A stretch of DNA of 43,101 bases from Phycisphaerae bacterium (GCA_025936175.1 JAICTV010000017.1:1-43101); one strand, 5' to 3'. Shown: positions 32,045-40,319, counted from the stretch's first letter. Notes: generated by a model from the letters alone, not told the origin. Numbers and translations are program-made.

Positions 32045-34087
32045 TTAATTCATCAGCCAGCCCGCCGCTTTGGCCTCGGTTAAAGGCGCTGACGCTTCAA
32101 TGACCGCCGCGGGCACGGCCGGTGCGATCGGGGAGTCGATCCGCCGGCGGTTGTGCAGGCGCGTCTGCCCGCTGCTGCACAGCGGCAGGAAGCCACCGAC
32201 GCCGCCGTACTTCAGCGCGCCCGGCAGCAGCATCGGATCGACGTCGTCCCTCACGCGATCGAAGTCGAACTGATCGAGATCGATGATCGCGCGATCGATC
32301 GCGTTACCCGCGACGCAGCGCGCCAGCAGCGCTTCCACACCCGCTCCGGCAAAGCCCGCGATCCGCACCGACCGCGCCCCGCTCCAGCCCTTCGCCAGCG
32401 CGATCGCGCTGAGCAGATCGTGTACGCGGTCGGCGAGCACGCCGCGGTTGTAGCACAGCTCAAACCCCTCGTACGCCGGATTGCTGCCGCTCGCTTTCGG
32501 CGGCTTGACGACACGCGTGAACGGATCGATCGCCAGCACCGCCGCGCCGTGATCGACCAGCGCCGTCGCGTTGGTCAAGCCGGCGCAGCCGTCAGGGTGC
32601 GCCCACACGACGACCTCGCCCTTCCACTGGCGCGGGAAGACCGCGCGAAACTTCACGCGCTCGCCGGCGCCCTTGCGCGACAGCACGCCGTTCCACTCTC
32701 CACCCTCTTTCAACGGCGGCTGCGGCGCGCTGCTCTCGATGATCTCCACGTCTCCCGCCGCCGGCAGTCGATCGACGACCATCGCCTCCAGCGCGACGCG
32801 GACCATCTTCGTCCACGCGTCGTTGTCCCTGGCCAACTCCGCGAGCTGCGCATCGGACGCGCGCGTCATCGTCTTGCGCAGCGCCGCCGCGTCCGCAACG
32901 TCCGCGGGGATCGGATGGTCCTTGTCATACACCGACAACTGCGCCGGCGGCACCGGGACGAAGGGCTGCTCGCGCACGGGCACTTGCTGATCGAGCTTCA
33001 GATGCGCGTTCATGAAGTCGTACATCATCTCGCGGCTGTGCAGGTTGTAGTTGTGCGGAAAGGGGAAGAACTTCCCTTCGACATCTGCCTCCGCGCCGAA
33101 GAGCTTCCAGATCGACTTCATCTCCGGCAGCCCGCGCTTCTCGAAGTCGCTGGTCCAGTCCTTGGCCGCCGCCATCCCTTGCGGCTTGGGCGCGAACAGC
33201 GACGCGAGCTCGACGTTGTCCGTGCCCACCCGCAGCAGCGGCGCGTTCTCGCAGACGCAGCCGCCCTGCATGTTCATCGAGACCATGACGACCGGGAATG
33301 CAACCGCGGGCCGCGGATCGACGGCATCGATGAGGATCGTCTGCGTCGCCCCGCCGCTCGCGCCCGTCACGCCGATGCGATCGGGATCGACGTCGGGAAG
33401 GGAAAGCAGAAAGTCGAGCGAGCGGACGCTGTTCCACGTCTGCAGGCCCATGAAGCTCTGCAGACGCAGGATCGATTCGACGTCGGTGAAGCCCTGCCGG
33501 TGCGGGATCTTCGTGCTGTCGCAGTAGCCGACCAGGTCGTAGTGAAACACGATGCAGCCCATCCGCGCGAGCATCGCGCAGCGCGCCTGCAGCGGCGTGC
33601 GCGCGCCCTCGGGCGAGCTTTCCGCGCCGCTCTGCAGCTCTTTGGCGATCGCTTCGTCCGAATTCCAGATGAAGCGGCCGTTGGGCCAGTGCCCGTACGG
33701 GCTCAAGATCGCCGGCAGTTTTCCGGTTCGACCGGTCGGTCGATACAGGTTCCCGGTGACGTAATGGCCCGGGAGGCTGGCGAAGAAGACGTTTTCGACC
33801 GTGTATCCGTCGCGCTCGAGCTTCCCGTGAATATTTGCCTCGATCGGCGTATGCACCGGCATGGGCCACAGGCCCTGCGACACGAGCACCTGATGACGAA
33901 GGAACTCGGCGCGCTTCTCCCACGCCGCGCGATCGGCGAAATCCGCCGCACCGCGAAAGAGCGCGGGATGATCCTTGTCGTGCGGCCTGGCGGCGCGCGC
34001 GTCTTCGGCGGCGGGGCAGGCTGATGTCCGAAAAACGACGGTTGATGACATGACCAGTGTTAGAAGAGTCAGCGTTCGAGCGTCCAT
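32045..34087 (-). CDS. Secreted alpha/beta hydrolase, esterase-like
   Basis: 680 residues from ATG 34087 with a signal-like N-terminus (TLTLLTLVMSSTVVF). The hydrolase core shows a nucleophile elbow GVTGASGGATQT near residue 244, the preceding strand DVESILRLQSFMGLQTWNSVRSLDFL, and an oxyanion-side LPAILSPYGHWPNGRF. Its C-terminal third contains a second region with VVVWAHPDGCAG and SVRIAGFAGAGVEALLARC, which looks like a partly degenerate second hydrolase-like domain. Fold resembles bacterial acetyl-xylan or pectin acetyl esterases; the ester bond attacked is unknown. In a pectin locus removal of acetyl groups is likely. Divergent from the ankyrin gene by 51 bases. Confidence 0.72.
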   Translation of the reverse strand: MDARTLTLLTLVMSSTVVFRTSACPAAEDARAARPHDKDHPALFRGAADFADRAAWEKRAEFLRHQVLVSQGLWPMPVHTPIEANIHGKLERDGYTVENVFFASLPGHYVTGNLYRPTGRTGKLPAILSPYGHWPNGRFIWNSDEAIAKELQSGAESSPEGARTPLQARCAMLARMGCIVFHYDLVGYCDSTKIPHRQGFTDVESILRLQSFMGLQTWNSVRSLDFLLSLPDVDPDRIGVTGASGGATQTILIDAVDPRPAVAFPVVMVSMNMQGGCVCENAPLLRVGTDNVELASLFAPKPQGMAAAKDWTSDFEKRGLPEMKSIWKLFGAEADVEGKFFPFPHNYNLHSREMMYDFMNAHLKLDQQVPVREQPFVPVPPAQLSVYDKDHPIPADVADAAALRKTMTRASDAQLAELARDNDAWTKMVRVALEAMVVDRLPAAGDVEIIESSAPQPPLKEGGEWNGVLSRKGAGERVKFRAVFPRQWKGEVVVWAHPDGCAGLTNATALVDHGAAVLAIDPFTRVVKPPKASGSNPAYEGFELCYNRGVLADRVHDLLSAIALAKGWSGARSVRIAGFAGAGVEALLARCVAGNAIDRAIIDLDQFDFDRVRDDVDPMLLPGALKYGGVGGFLPLCSSGQTRLHNRRRIDSPIAPAVPAAVIEASAPLTEAKAAGWLMN

Positions 34088-34138
34088 GGGATTGACATGC
34101 TCCTGCCGGCGCAGGCCGACACTGTAGCGGGTGACGCC

Positions 34139-34600
34139 ATGAAATCGTACCTCCAATCGCACGTCGAGCTTCTGGTCGTCATGCTCATCGCGCTGTTCGT
34201 GGCGGCGCAGCCGAAGTTGTACGACTACGTCGCCGGCCGACCGGAACCCGACGTCCGCCTGATCACGGCGGCGAACTCGCACGACGCGGACGGCGTGCGC
34301 GAAGCGCTGCGCGACGGCGCCTATCTGGAATATCGCGACGACAGCGGCGAGACCCCGCTCATCGCCGCCGCGCGCACCGGCGACGCCGCCATCGTCAGCC
34401 AGCTCCTCTCTCTCGGCAGCGACATCAACGCCGACGACGGCCGCGGTCGCACTGCCATGAGCTTCGCCGAAATGTTTCAGCAGGACGACGTCGTCCGCCT
34501 GCTCGTCCAGCACGGCGCGCGGCCGGTCATGCCACCGGCACCAAAAGACGATTGCGCGGCCGAAGACAATCCTGCGCCGCCACTGCTCGCGCGAAGCTAA
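34139..34600 (+). CDS. Small membrane-anchored ankyrin-repeat protein
   Basis: 153 residues from ATG 34139; ATG 34097 is an alternative that would add 14 residues and nearly touch the divergent gene. A single N-terminal membrane helix (ELLVVMLIALFVAA) is followed by about three ankyrin-type repeats: RLITAANSHDADGVREALRDGA, GETPLIAAARTGDAAIVSQLL and GRTAMSFAEMFQQDDVVRLLVQHGA. A proline-rich tail ends the protein. Ankyrin repeats bind other proteins; the partner is unknown. It has no evident link to pectin use. Confidence 0.75.
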   Translation: MKSYLQSHVELLVVMLIALFVAAQPKLYDYVAGRPEPDVRLITAANSHDADGVREALRDGAYLEYRDDSGETPLIAAARTGDAAIVSQLLSLGSDINADDGRGRTAMSFAEMFQQDDVVRLLVQHGARPVMPPAPKDDCAAEDNPAPPLLARS

Positions 34601-34617
34601 AAATGCCAAAGTTGCAG

Positions 34618-34656
34618 TTGGAAATGGCTTGGCTCACCCGCCGCATTCATTTCCAA
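34618..34656. promoter_or_regulatory. Inverted repeat just upstream of the GH78 start
   Basis: TTGGAAATG (34618-34626) and CATTTCCAA (34648-34656) are perfect arms; with flanks the match is 11 of 12. The spacer is 21 bases. It ends 10 bases before the GH78 ATG. It could be an operator, a terminator for the ankyrin gene (stop at 34600) or a structure over the ribosome site. No regulon-type operator is seen here. Confidence 0.4.
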
Positions 34657-34666
34657 TTGTGGCCGC

Positions 34667-37363
34667 ATGCAATTGGCCGCGCCGTTTCATTTACGCTGTG
34701 AAGGTTTCGAAAACCCGCTCGGCATCGATGCGGCGCGGCCGCGACTCTCGTGGTGGATGAACGACCCGCGAGAAGGCGCCAAGCAGTCGGCGTATCAGGT
34801 CGTCGTCACGGACGCATCGAACGCGGCGATCGTCTGGGATTCCCAACGCGTCGATTCCGATCAGTCGATCCAGCTCGAGTTCGGCGGCCCGCCGCTGCGC
34901 TCGCGGCAGCGCTGCCGGTGGAAGGTCCGCCTCTGGGATGCCGCCGGTGAATCATCGCCCTGGAGCGAGGCGGCGACGTTCGAAATGGGGCTGCTCGATC
35001 GGGCCGACTGGACGGCGAAATGGATTGCCTCGCCGATTGTCGGCGGGCCGTACTCCATCCCGCCCGCGCCGTACTTGCGCAAGACCTTCGACGTCGCCAG
35101 GCCGGTCGCGCGGGCGCGCCTCTACGTCACCGCGCTCGGCTTGTACGAGTTCGAGATCAACGGCAAGCGCGTCGGCGATGCCGTCTTCGTTCCGGGACGA
35201 ACCGATTATCACAAGCGCGTCCCCTGCCACGTCTACGACGTCACGCCACTGCTCCAATCTGGCGCCAACGCCTGCGGCGCGATCCTCGGCGACGGCTGGT
35301 ACTGCGGCCACCTGCACAGCGACCCGCGGATGACCTACGGCGACCGCCCGCGCCTGCTCGCGCAGCTCATGATCGATTTCGCGGACGGTTCGTCGGCGCA
35401 GACGATCGCGTCCGACGCGAGTTGGACGGCCGGCGAGGGCCCCATCCGTTCGTCCGACATGCTCATGGGCGAAGACTACGACGCGCGAATGGAGATCCCC
35501 GGCTGGAGCACGATCACTTTCGACGACTCAAACTGGCGTCCGGTGCTCGAAGCGGTCAAAAAGGGGTCACTTCCCTTTTTGACCGCGGATGCGCAAGAAC
35601 GGCATTTTTCCGCGAAAACGCCAATATCTTCGGATCGTCCGCCTCGTGCTGCGGACATAAAGGGAAGTGACCCCTTTTTGACCGCGCATCGGGCGCCGCC
35701 CGTGCGGAAGATCCAGGAAATCAAGCCGATTACGCCCCCGACGCGCTCGGCGAACAAGCGGCGGCACATCTTCGACCTCGGACAGAACATGGTCGGCCAC
35801 GTGCGCTTGCGCATCCGCAACGCGCCGCCGGGCAAGACCATCGATCTCCGCTTCGTGGAGATGCTGGATAAGGACGGCAAACCGTACACGACGGCGCTGC
35901 GAACGGCGCGCGCGACGGATCACTACACCACCCGCGGCGGCGCGGAAGAATTCTTCGAGCCGCGCTTCACCTTCCACGGCTTCCGCTACGTCGAAGTGCG
36001 CGACTATCCCGGCGGCGATCCGACGATCGACGACGTCACCGGCATTGTCGTCCACTCCGACTGCGAGCCCACCGGCACGTTCGAATGTTCCGATCCGATG
36101 ATCAACCAGCTCCAGCACAACATCGTCTGGAGCCAGAAAGGAAATTTTCTCGACATCCCGACCGACTGTCCGCAGCGCGACGAGCGGCTCGGGTGGACCG
36201 GCGATGCGCAGGTCTTCATCCGCACCGCCGCCTTCAACATGGACGTCGCCAACTTCTTCGCCAAGTGGCTCACTGACATGGCGGATGCGCAGGGCGACGA
36301 CGGCCGCATCCCGTCTGTCGTGCCCGATGTAAAAACGATTTACGGCGAGGGCGGCCCCGCCTGGGCCGACGCCGCCGTCATTTGCCCGTGGACCGTCTAC
36401 CGCTGCTACGGCGACGCGCGAATCCTCGAGCAATGCTGGCCGATGATGACGCGCTTCATGGATTTCCTGCAGGCGAAGTGCGTCAACTTCATCCGCGCGG
36501 ATGAGCATTGGAAGTGGAAGGGTTACGGCGACTGGCTGTCGGTCAACGCCAGCACGCCCAGCGATTACATCGGGACATCGTTCTATGCGTACTGTGCGAA
36601 CCTGATGAAAGAGACCGCGAGCGCGCTCGGCCGGCACGACGCGGCGGTGAAGTATCAATCGCTCTTCGACAACGTCCGCGCGGCGTGGACGAAGCGATTC
36701 GTGAAGCCGGACGGATCGCTGACGATCGAGACGCAGACGGCGTTCGTCCTGGCGCTGCACTTCGATCTCCTGCCGGAACTGCAGCGACAGCAGATCGTCG
36801 ACGCCCTCGTGCGCGACATCGAATCGCGCGGGATGCACCTCTCGACGGGTTTCGTCGGCACGCCGTACCTCAATCCCGTCCTCACGCGCTTCGGCCGTAC
36901 CGACATCGCGTACGCGCTGCTGATGCAAAAGACCTTTCCGAGTTGGCTCTTCCCCGTCACGCACGGCGCGACCACGATGTGGGAGCGCTGGGACGGCTGG
37001 ACGCCGGACAAAGGCTTCAACGACGCCGGCATGAACTCCTACAACCACTACGCCTACGGCGCCGTCGGCGAATGGATGTACGCCACCATCGCCGGCATCG
37101 ACCTCGACCCGCGCCCGCGCGTCCCCGGCTACAAGCACATCCTCATCCGCCCGCAACCCGGCGGCGGGTTAACCCGCGCCCGCGCGACGCTGCAATCGCC
37201 GTACGGAATGATCGAGAGCGCCTGGCGCATCGAAGCCGACCGCTTCCACCTCGATATCGTCATCCCCCCCAACACCACCGCCACCGTCCGCCTCCCCTTC
37301 TCGGTCGGCGAGCAGGAAGTCGCCGCCGGGCGTCACTCCTTCCAATCCGCCGTCCGCTCGTAA
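34667..37363 (+). CDS. GH78 family alpha-L-rhamnosidase
   Basis: 898 residues, no signal peptide. N-terminal beta domains (LRCEGFENPLGIDAARPRLSW, then ARLYVTALGLYEFEINGKRVG) lead to an (alpha/alpha)6 barrel. In DCPQRDERLGWTGD, Asp500, Glu506, Trp510 and Asp513 match the GH78 active-site spacing, with Glu506 the likely acid. The likely base is Glu773 in MWERWDGW. The enzyme removes L-rhamnose from rhamnogalacturonan fragments by inversion. Residues about 296-340, just before the conserved APPVRKIQEIKP, come from two inverted copies of palindrome F and have no counterpart in the normal GH78 layout. No clear ribosome site precedes the ATG; ends convergently with the third pectate lyase. Confidence 0.92.
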   Translation: MQLAAPFHLRCEGFENPLGIDAARPRLSWWMNDPREGAKQSAYQVVVTDASNAAIVWDSQRVDSDQSIQLEFGGPPLRSRQRCRWKVRLWDAAGESSPWSEAATFEMGLLDRADWTAKWIASPIVGGPYSIPPAPYLRKTFDVARPVARARLYVTALGLYEFEINGKRVGDAVFVPGRTDYHKRVPCHVYDVTPLLQSGANACGAILGDGWYCGHLHSDPRMTYGDRPRLLAQLMIDFADGSSAQTIASDASWTAGEGPIRSSDMLMGEDYDARMEIPGWSTITFDDSNWRPVLEAVKKGSLPFLTADAQERHFSAKTPISSDRPPRAADIKGSDPFLTAHRAPPVRKIQEIKPITPPTRSANKRRHIFDLGQNMVGHVRLRIRNAPPGKTIDLRFVEMLDKDGKPYTTALRTARATDHYTTRGGAEEFFEPRFTFHGFRYVEVRDYPGGDPTIDDVTGIVVHSDCEPTGTFECSDPMINQLQHNIVWSQKGNFLDIPTDCPQRDERLGWTGDAQVFIRTAAFNMDVANFFAKWLTDMADAQGDDGRIPSVVPDVKTIYGEGGPAWADAAVICPWTVYRCYGDARILEQCWPMMTRFMDFLQAKCVNFIRADEHWKWKGYGDWLSVNASTPSDYIGTSFYAYCANLMKETASALGRHDAAVKYQSLFDNVRAAWTKRFVKPDGSLTIETQTAFVLALHFDLLPELQRQQIVDALVRDIESRGMHLSTGFVGTPYLNPVLTRFGRTDIAYALLMQKTFPSWLFPVTHGATTMWERWDGWTPDKGFNDAGMNSYNHYAYGAVGEWMYATIAGIDLDPRPRVPGYKHILIRPQPGGGLTRARATLQSPYGMIESAWRIEADRFHLDIVIPPNTTATVRLPFSVGEQEVAAGRHSFQSAVRS
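35552..35685. repeat. Palindromic element F2 and inverted partial copy, in frame inside GH78
   Basis: 35552-35586 is base-for-base the same 35-bp palindrome as F1 in pdxA. 35659-35685 is the reverse complement of its first 27 bases. The 72 bases between are unrelated. All is open in the GH78 frame: the left copy reads AVKKGSLPFLTA, a different frame from that used in pdxA, and the right copy reads KGSDPFLTA. Confidence 0.85.
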
Positions 37364-37368
37364 GTCGT

Positions 37369-37402
37369 CGATTGCACGTTTGTGATCACGTTCGTGCAAT
37401 CG
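37369..37402. terminator. Hairpin after GH78, between convergent genes
   Basis: CGATTGCACG (37369-37378) and CGTGCAATCG (37393-37402) are perfect arms around a 14-base loop that itself contains GTGATCAC. It begins 6 bases after the GH78 stop. No T-run follows. Confidence 0.5.
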
Positions 37403-37482
37403 CGGGGGATATGTAGAGGACGTGCTCTTTGACAACCGAATATCGACACGCTGTCGCTGCGCCTGCCGGCGCACGAGGTCCG

Positions 37483-37518
37483 TGCAACGCCATGCAACGT
37501 GGTGCAACCTGGTGCAAC
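37483..37518. repeat. Four TGCAAC boxes at exact 10-bp steps
   Basis: TGCAAC occurs at 37483, 37493, 37503 and 37513, with similar spacers (GCCA, GTGG, CTGG). A perfect ATTGCGCAAT palindrome lies 12 bases further on. The boxes face the same side of the helix in the 214-bp gap between convergent GH78 and pectate lyase genes. Confidence 0.55.
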
Positions 37519-37577
37519 CGAAAACGCGATTGCGCAATACGAAGCCAACGGCGCGCTACGGCGCATCGGGCAGAAGA

Positions 37578-40094
37578 TCAATGCATGGTGAGGCGGCGGC
37601 GACGTAGCGGGAGACCAATGCCGGCCAAGGCGATCAGCGTGCAGGCGGCCGCCGGCTCGGGAACCGCGATCAGCGGCGTCGCCGAAGTTGAAGTGGGGAA
37701 CGGCGAACCTTGAGCCGGAAAGTTCGAATCAATGATGAAGTAGTCGTCGCCGTTGATCGAGCCGTCGTAATTGAAGTCGCCGTTGAACCACCCCATCGCG
37801 CCGGCCGGGAAGGCGGAGTCGATCTGGAAGTAGTCGTCGCCGTTGACGACGCCGTCGAGATTCGCGTCGCCGCCGTAGGTGTACATGACGAGCACGTCGC
37901 TGGCGCTGACGCTGACGCCGCCGAAGACGCCGCCGGCGTAACCCGTCTCCCCGGCCGTGGCGACGCCGATGGAGGTGAGTGAACTCGCGGTGGCGGCGGA
38001 TTGGGTGGTGACGATGCCGGACGCGCCGTTCCACGTTCCGTCGCCCAGGCCTTTGGCGATCAGACCGGCGACGCCGGTGTACGCCGAGCCGTTCCACGAG
38101 CCCTTGCCCATCGCCGTGAGCACGAGCTTGTTGTCGCCGACGTCCACCTTCGCGCTGTTGGCGATCGAGATCGATCCGGTCTTGAGCGTTTTGTTCGCGC
38201 CCGGTGTGAGTTTCAAGAGCGCGTTGTTCGTCAACTGCACCGACGGCACGAGCAGTTGACCGCCGTTGAGGATCAGCTCCCCGTTGTTCGCGACCTCGAC
38301 GTGATTGGCGACGTCGATCCAGCCGGCGTTGATCGAGAGCGTCGCGCTGCTGCCGGCGGTGGAGGCGACCTTCAACGTGCCCGCGTGCTGACCGACGGAG
38401 TCGATCGTGACGTTGCCGGCGTTGATCTGCGCCTCATCGTACTTCGACGGCTGCCACTGGTAGCTCCAGTTGGTGATCTGCTCGTAGCGGCTGTTGGTGG
38501 CGCCGTTGAAAACCAGCGGCGCGGGCGCGGGGAACTCGGCGATCTCGTTGAGGTACTCCTCGAGATTGGTGTAGCCGTCGGCGTCGTAATCGCCGTTGTT
38601 GTCGGCGAGGGAAGGATTGAGACCATGAGCGGCTTCCCAAACATCCGGCATGCCGTCGCCGTCGGTGTCGTAGTCGATCGCGCGGGCGTAGGCGCCGACG
38701 CCCCCGGATCCGCCGTTCGCCGCGCCGCGCAGGGCGAGCAGCGCGTTCCACTCGGTGCCGTGCGTCGGATCGTTCCACGCGGTGATCTGGCCCGTGCCGG
38801 TCATCGTCTCGTTGATGATCCGCTGGTCGATCGCGCTGCGGTTGTTCCAGTTCGCGCCGACGTACGAGAGCACCCGGCTGTACGCGGCGGACGCCGACTC
38901 GGTCAGACCGTAGTACGGCACCTGCGAGAACGCGCTGCCCTGAAACATCGAGGAGCCGAAGTCGCTGTTGGTCAGCGCGACGCCGTCGTTGGCGTCGCCG
39001 TCCTTGTTGGTGTCCTTGAGATTGCCGGAGTGATAGACCTTCGTGTTGGTCGAATCGTTGCCGCTGAAGATCCCGGTCCCGCCGGCGCTGCTAGTGAGCG
39101 TCGGGAAACCGTTGGCATCGACCGTCCCCGTCGGCACTTCGCCTCCGGGCCCCGCGAGGAAGAAGTTGTTGATGAAGTTGGTCTGCCCCGGCTGCGCCGA
39201 CGCGCCGCTGCCGGCGGTGCCGATCCAGTTGTAGATGATGTTGTCGCGGAAATCGTTATAGCCGCCGACGCCGGTCACCGTCAGCTTGCTCGCCTCCGTC
39301 CCGACGCGCGGCAGCCGCCCGGCCTGGTGCGCGTAGAGGTTGTGCAGGATGGACGTCTTGGCGTTGGATCCCGGCTGCCAGAGCGAGCCGAGCGCGTGGC
39401 CCTTGTATCCGCCGCCCTCGGCGTCCCACTGCGGGTAGTTCTGACCCTGCGACATGTTCGAGTATTGCACCGTCGTGTTGTTCGCGAACTCATCCGCCGA
39501 GATCGTCTCGTCGGTGCCGAACACCGTCGAGACGTGATCGATCATCACGCCCGTCGCGTGGATGTTCATCGCGTCGAAGACGTAGGAGTCCGGGATGCCG
39601 TCGGAGCCGATCCCGTGCGTTCCGTAGCCGGCGGCGATGTTGATGTTGCGGATGATCGCGTTGTTGCCGTTCACCTTCAGCGTCCCGCCGGCGAAGGTGA
39701 TCCCGCCCGGCGCGGTTTGCCCGGCGATGGTGACATTGGAGCCGACGCTGATGCGGTCCTGCGAATCCCACCCTTCGGTGTCGGTCGGATTGCGCCCGAG
39801 CCAGGCGGTCCCGCCGACGTCGAAGACGATCGTGCGCGGGATGACGTTGTTGCTGGCGTCTTTGAAGTTGGCGTCGTTGATGCCGTACAGGAACGAGCCG
39901 GCGGTCGTGTCGGCGAACTTCGAGTCGAGGCGGGTCACGTGATACACGATCCCGCCCCGCCCGCCGGCGGTGTACGTGCCGGCGCCGTCGGCGCCGGAGA
40001 AGGCGGGGATCGATTGGGCGAAGGCGGAGGATGCGATCAGCAGCGACGGGACGACAGCCAGTGCGGCACGATTCAGATTTTCAACGTTGCGCAT
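37578..40094 (-). CDS. Secreted pectate lyase-like protein with dockerin-like repeats and PEP-CTERM tail
   Basis: 838 residues from ATG 40094 (a TTG at 40097 is the alternative), with GGAAGGG upstream. Signal peptide ALAVVPSLLIASSAFA. The lyase domain (about 27-450) begins FSGADGAGTYTAGGRGGIV and carries MIDHVSTVFGTDETIS, matching IDHCSCSWGFDENLS of the operon lyases, so it belongs to the same broad PL1-like group. A calcium loop DTDGDGMPDVWEAAHGLNP follows, then a beta-rich region, two dockerin-like loops (GGDANLDGVVNGDDYFQID, GDFNYDGSINGDDYFIID) and the PEP-CTERM tail VPEPAAACTLIALAGIGLPLRRRR. Exported and probably surface-attached or sorted by an exosortase system. Preceded by a strong regulon-type promoter. 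Confidence 0.87.
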   Translation of the reverse strand: MRNVENLNRAALAVVPSLLIASSAFAQSIPAFSGADGAGTYTAGGRGGIVYHVTRLDSKFADTTAGSFLYGINDANFKDASNNVIPRTIVFDVGGTAWLGRNPTDTEGWDSQDRISVGSNVTIAGQTAPGGITFAGGTLKVNGNNAIIRNINIAAGYGTHGIGSDGIPDSYVFDAMNIHATGVMIDHVSTVFGTDETISADEFANNTTVQYSNMSQGQNYPQWDAEGGGYKGHALGSLWQPGSNAKTSILHNLYAHQAGRLPRVGTEASKLTVTGVGGYNDFRDNIIYNWIGTAGSGASAQPGQTNFINNFFLAGPGGEVPTGTVDANGFPTLTSSAGGTGIFSGNDSTNTKVYHSGNLKDTNKDGDANDGVALTNSDFGSSMFQGSAFSQVPYYGLTESASAAYSRVLSYVGANWNNRSAIDQRIINETMTGTGQITAWNDPTHGTEWNALLALRGAANGGSGGVGAYARAIDYDTDGDGMPDVWEAAHGLNPSLADNNGDYDADGYTNLEEYLNEIAEFPAPAPLVFNGATNSRYEQITNWSYQWQPSKYDEAQINAGNVTIDSVGQHAGTLKVASTAGSSATLSINAGWIDVANHVEVANNGELILNGGQLLVPSVQLTNNALLKLTPGANKTLKTGSISIANSAKVDVGDNKLVLTAMGKGSWNGSAYTGVAGLIAKGLGDGTWNGASGIVTTQSAATASSLTSIGVATAGETGYAGGVFGGVSVSASDVLVMYTYGGDANLDGVVNGDDYFQIDSAFPAGAMGWFNGDFNYDGSINGDDYFIIDSNFPAQGSPFPTSTSATPLIAVPEPAAACTLIALAGIGLPLRRRRLTMH

Positions 40095-40118
40095 CAAGGA
40101 TGGACCCTTCCTCGGCCC

Positions 40119-40184
40119 ATCCTAAGTGGAATTCGCGCCACCGCCGTGTGTGGTTTTGCGCATAAGTTTTATCCGATTGCGCAT
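40119..40184 (-). promoter_or_regulatory. Regulon-type operator and -10 box in front of the third pectate lyase
   Basis: TTTGCG (40155-40160), AAGTTTT (40164-40170) and GCGCA (40179-40183) on the + strand; the octamer TTGCGCAT is perfectly repeated at 40156 and 40177, 21 bp apart. On the minus strand TAGGAT lies at 40124-40119, 30 bases past the operator, giving a leader of about 18 bases. This is the clearest of the sites. Confidence 0.7.
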
Positions 40185-40215
40185 GCCCCTGTGATGCCGG
40201 GCATTGGCCAGAGAA

Positions 40216-40290
40216 TGTCATCCCGAGGTACTCCGAGGGATCTCGGACGCAACTCGACGTCGAGATCCCTCGACGTACCTCGGGATGGCA
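40216..40290. repeat. Palindromic element B3, intergenic
   Basis: Same family as B1 and B2: TGTCATCC-CGAGGTACTCCG-AGGGATCTCG on the left, CGAGATCCCT-CGACGTACCTCG-GGATG on the right. It lies 30 bases after the secreted hydrolase stop and upstream of the operator for the third pectate lyase, so it may also stop read-through. Confidence 0.7.
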
Positions 40291-40319
40291 AGGTATTGCA
40301 CCCGCGCCAAGGAGATGAA

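Noticed and set aside
35587..35658. Intein or group II intron remnant in GH78
   Set aside because: The insert is only about 45 codons, is flanked by inverted palindromes and has no intein or intron motifs.
37429..37713. Small Cys/Arg-rich protein of 94 residues starting in the TGCAAC array
   Set aside because: Its second half is antisense to the pectate lyase gene, there is no ribosome site and the composition is that of a shadow frame.
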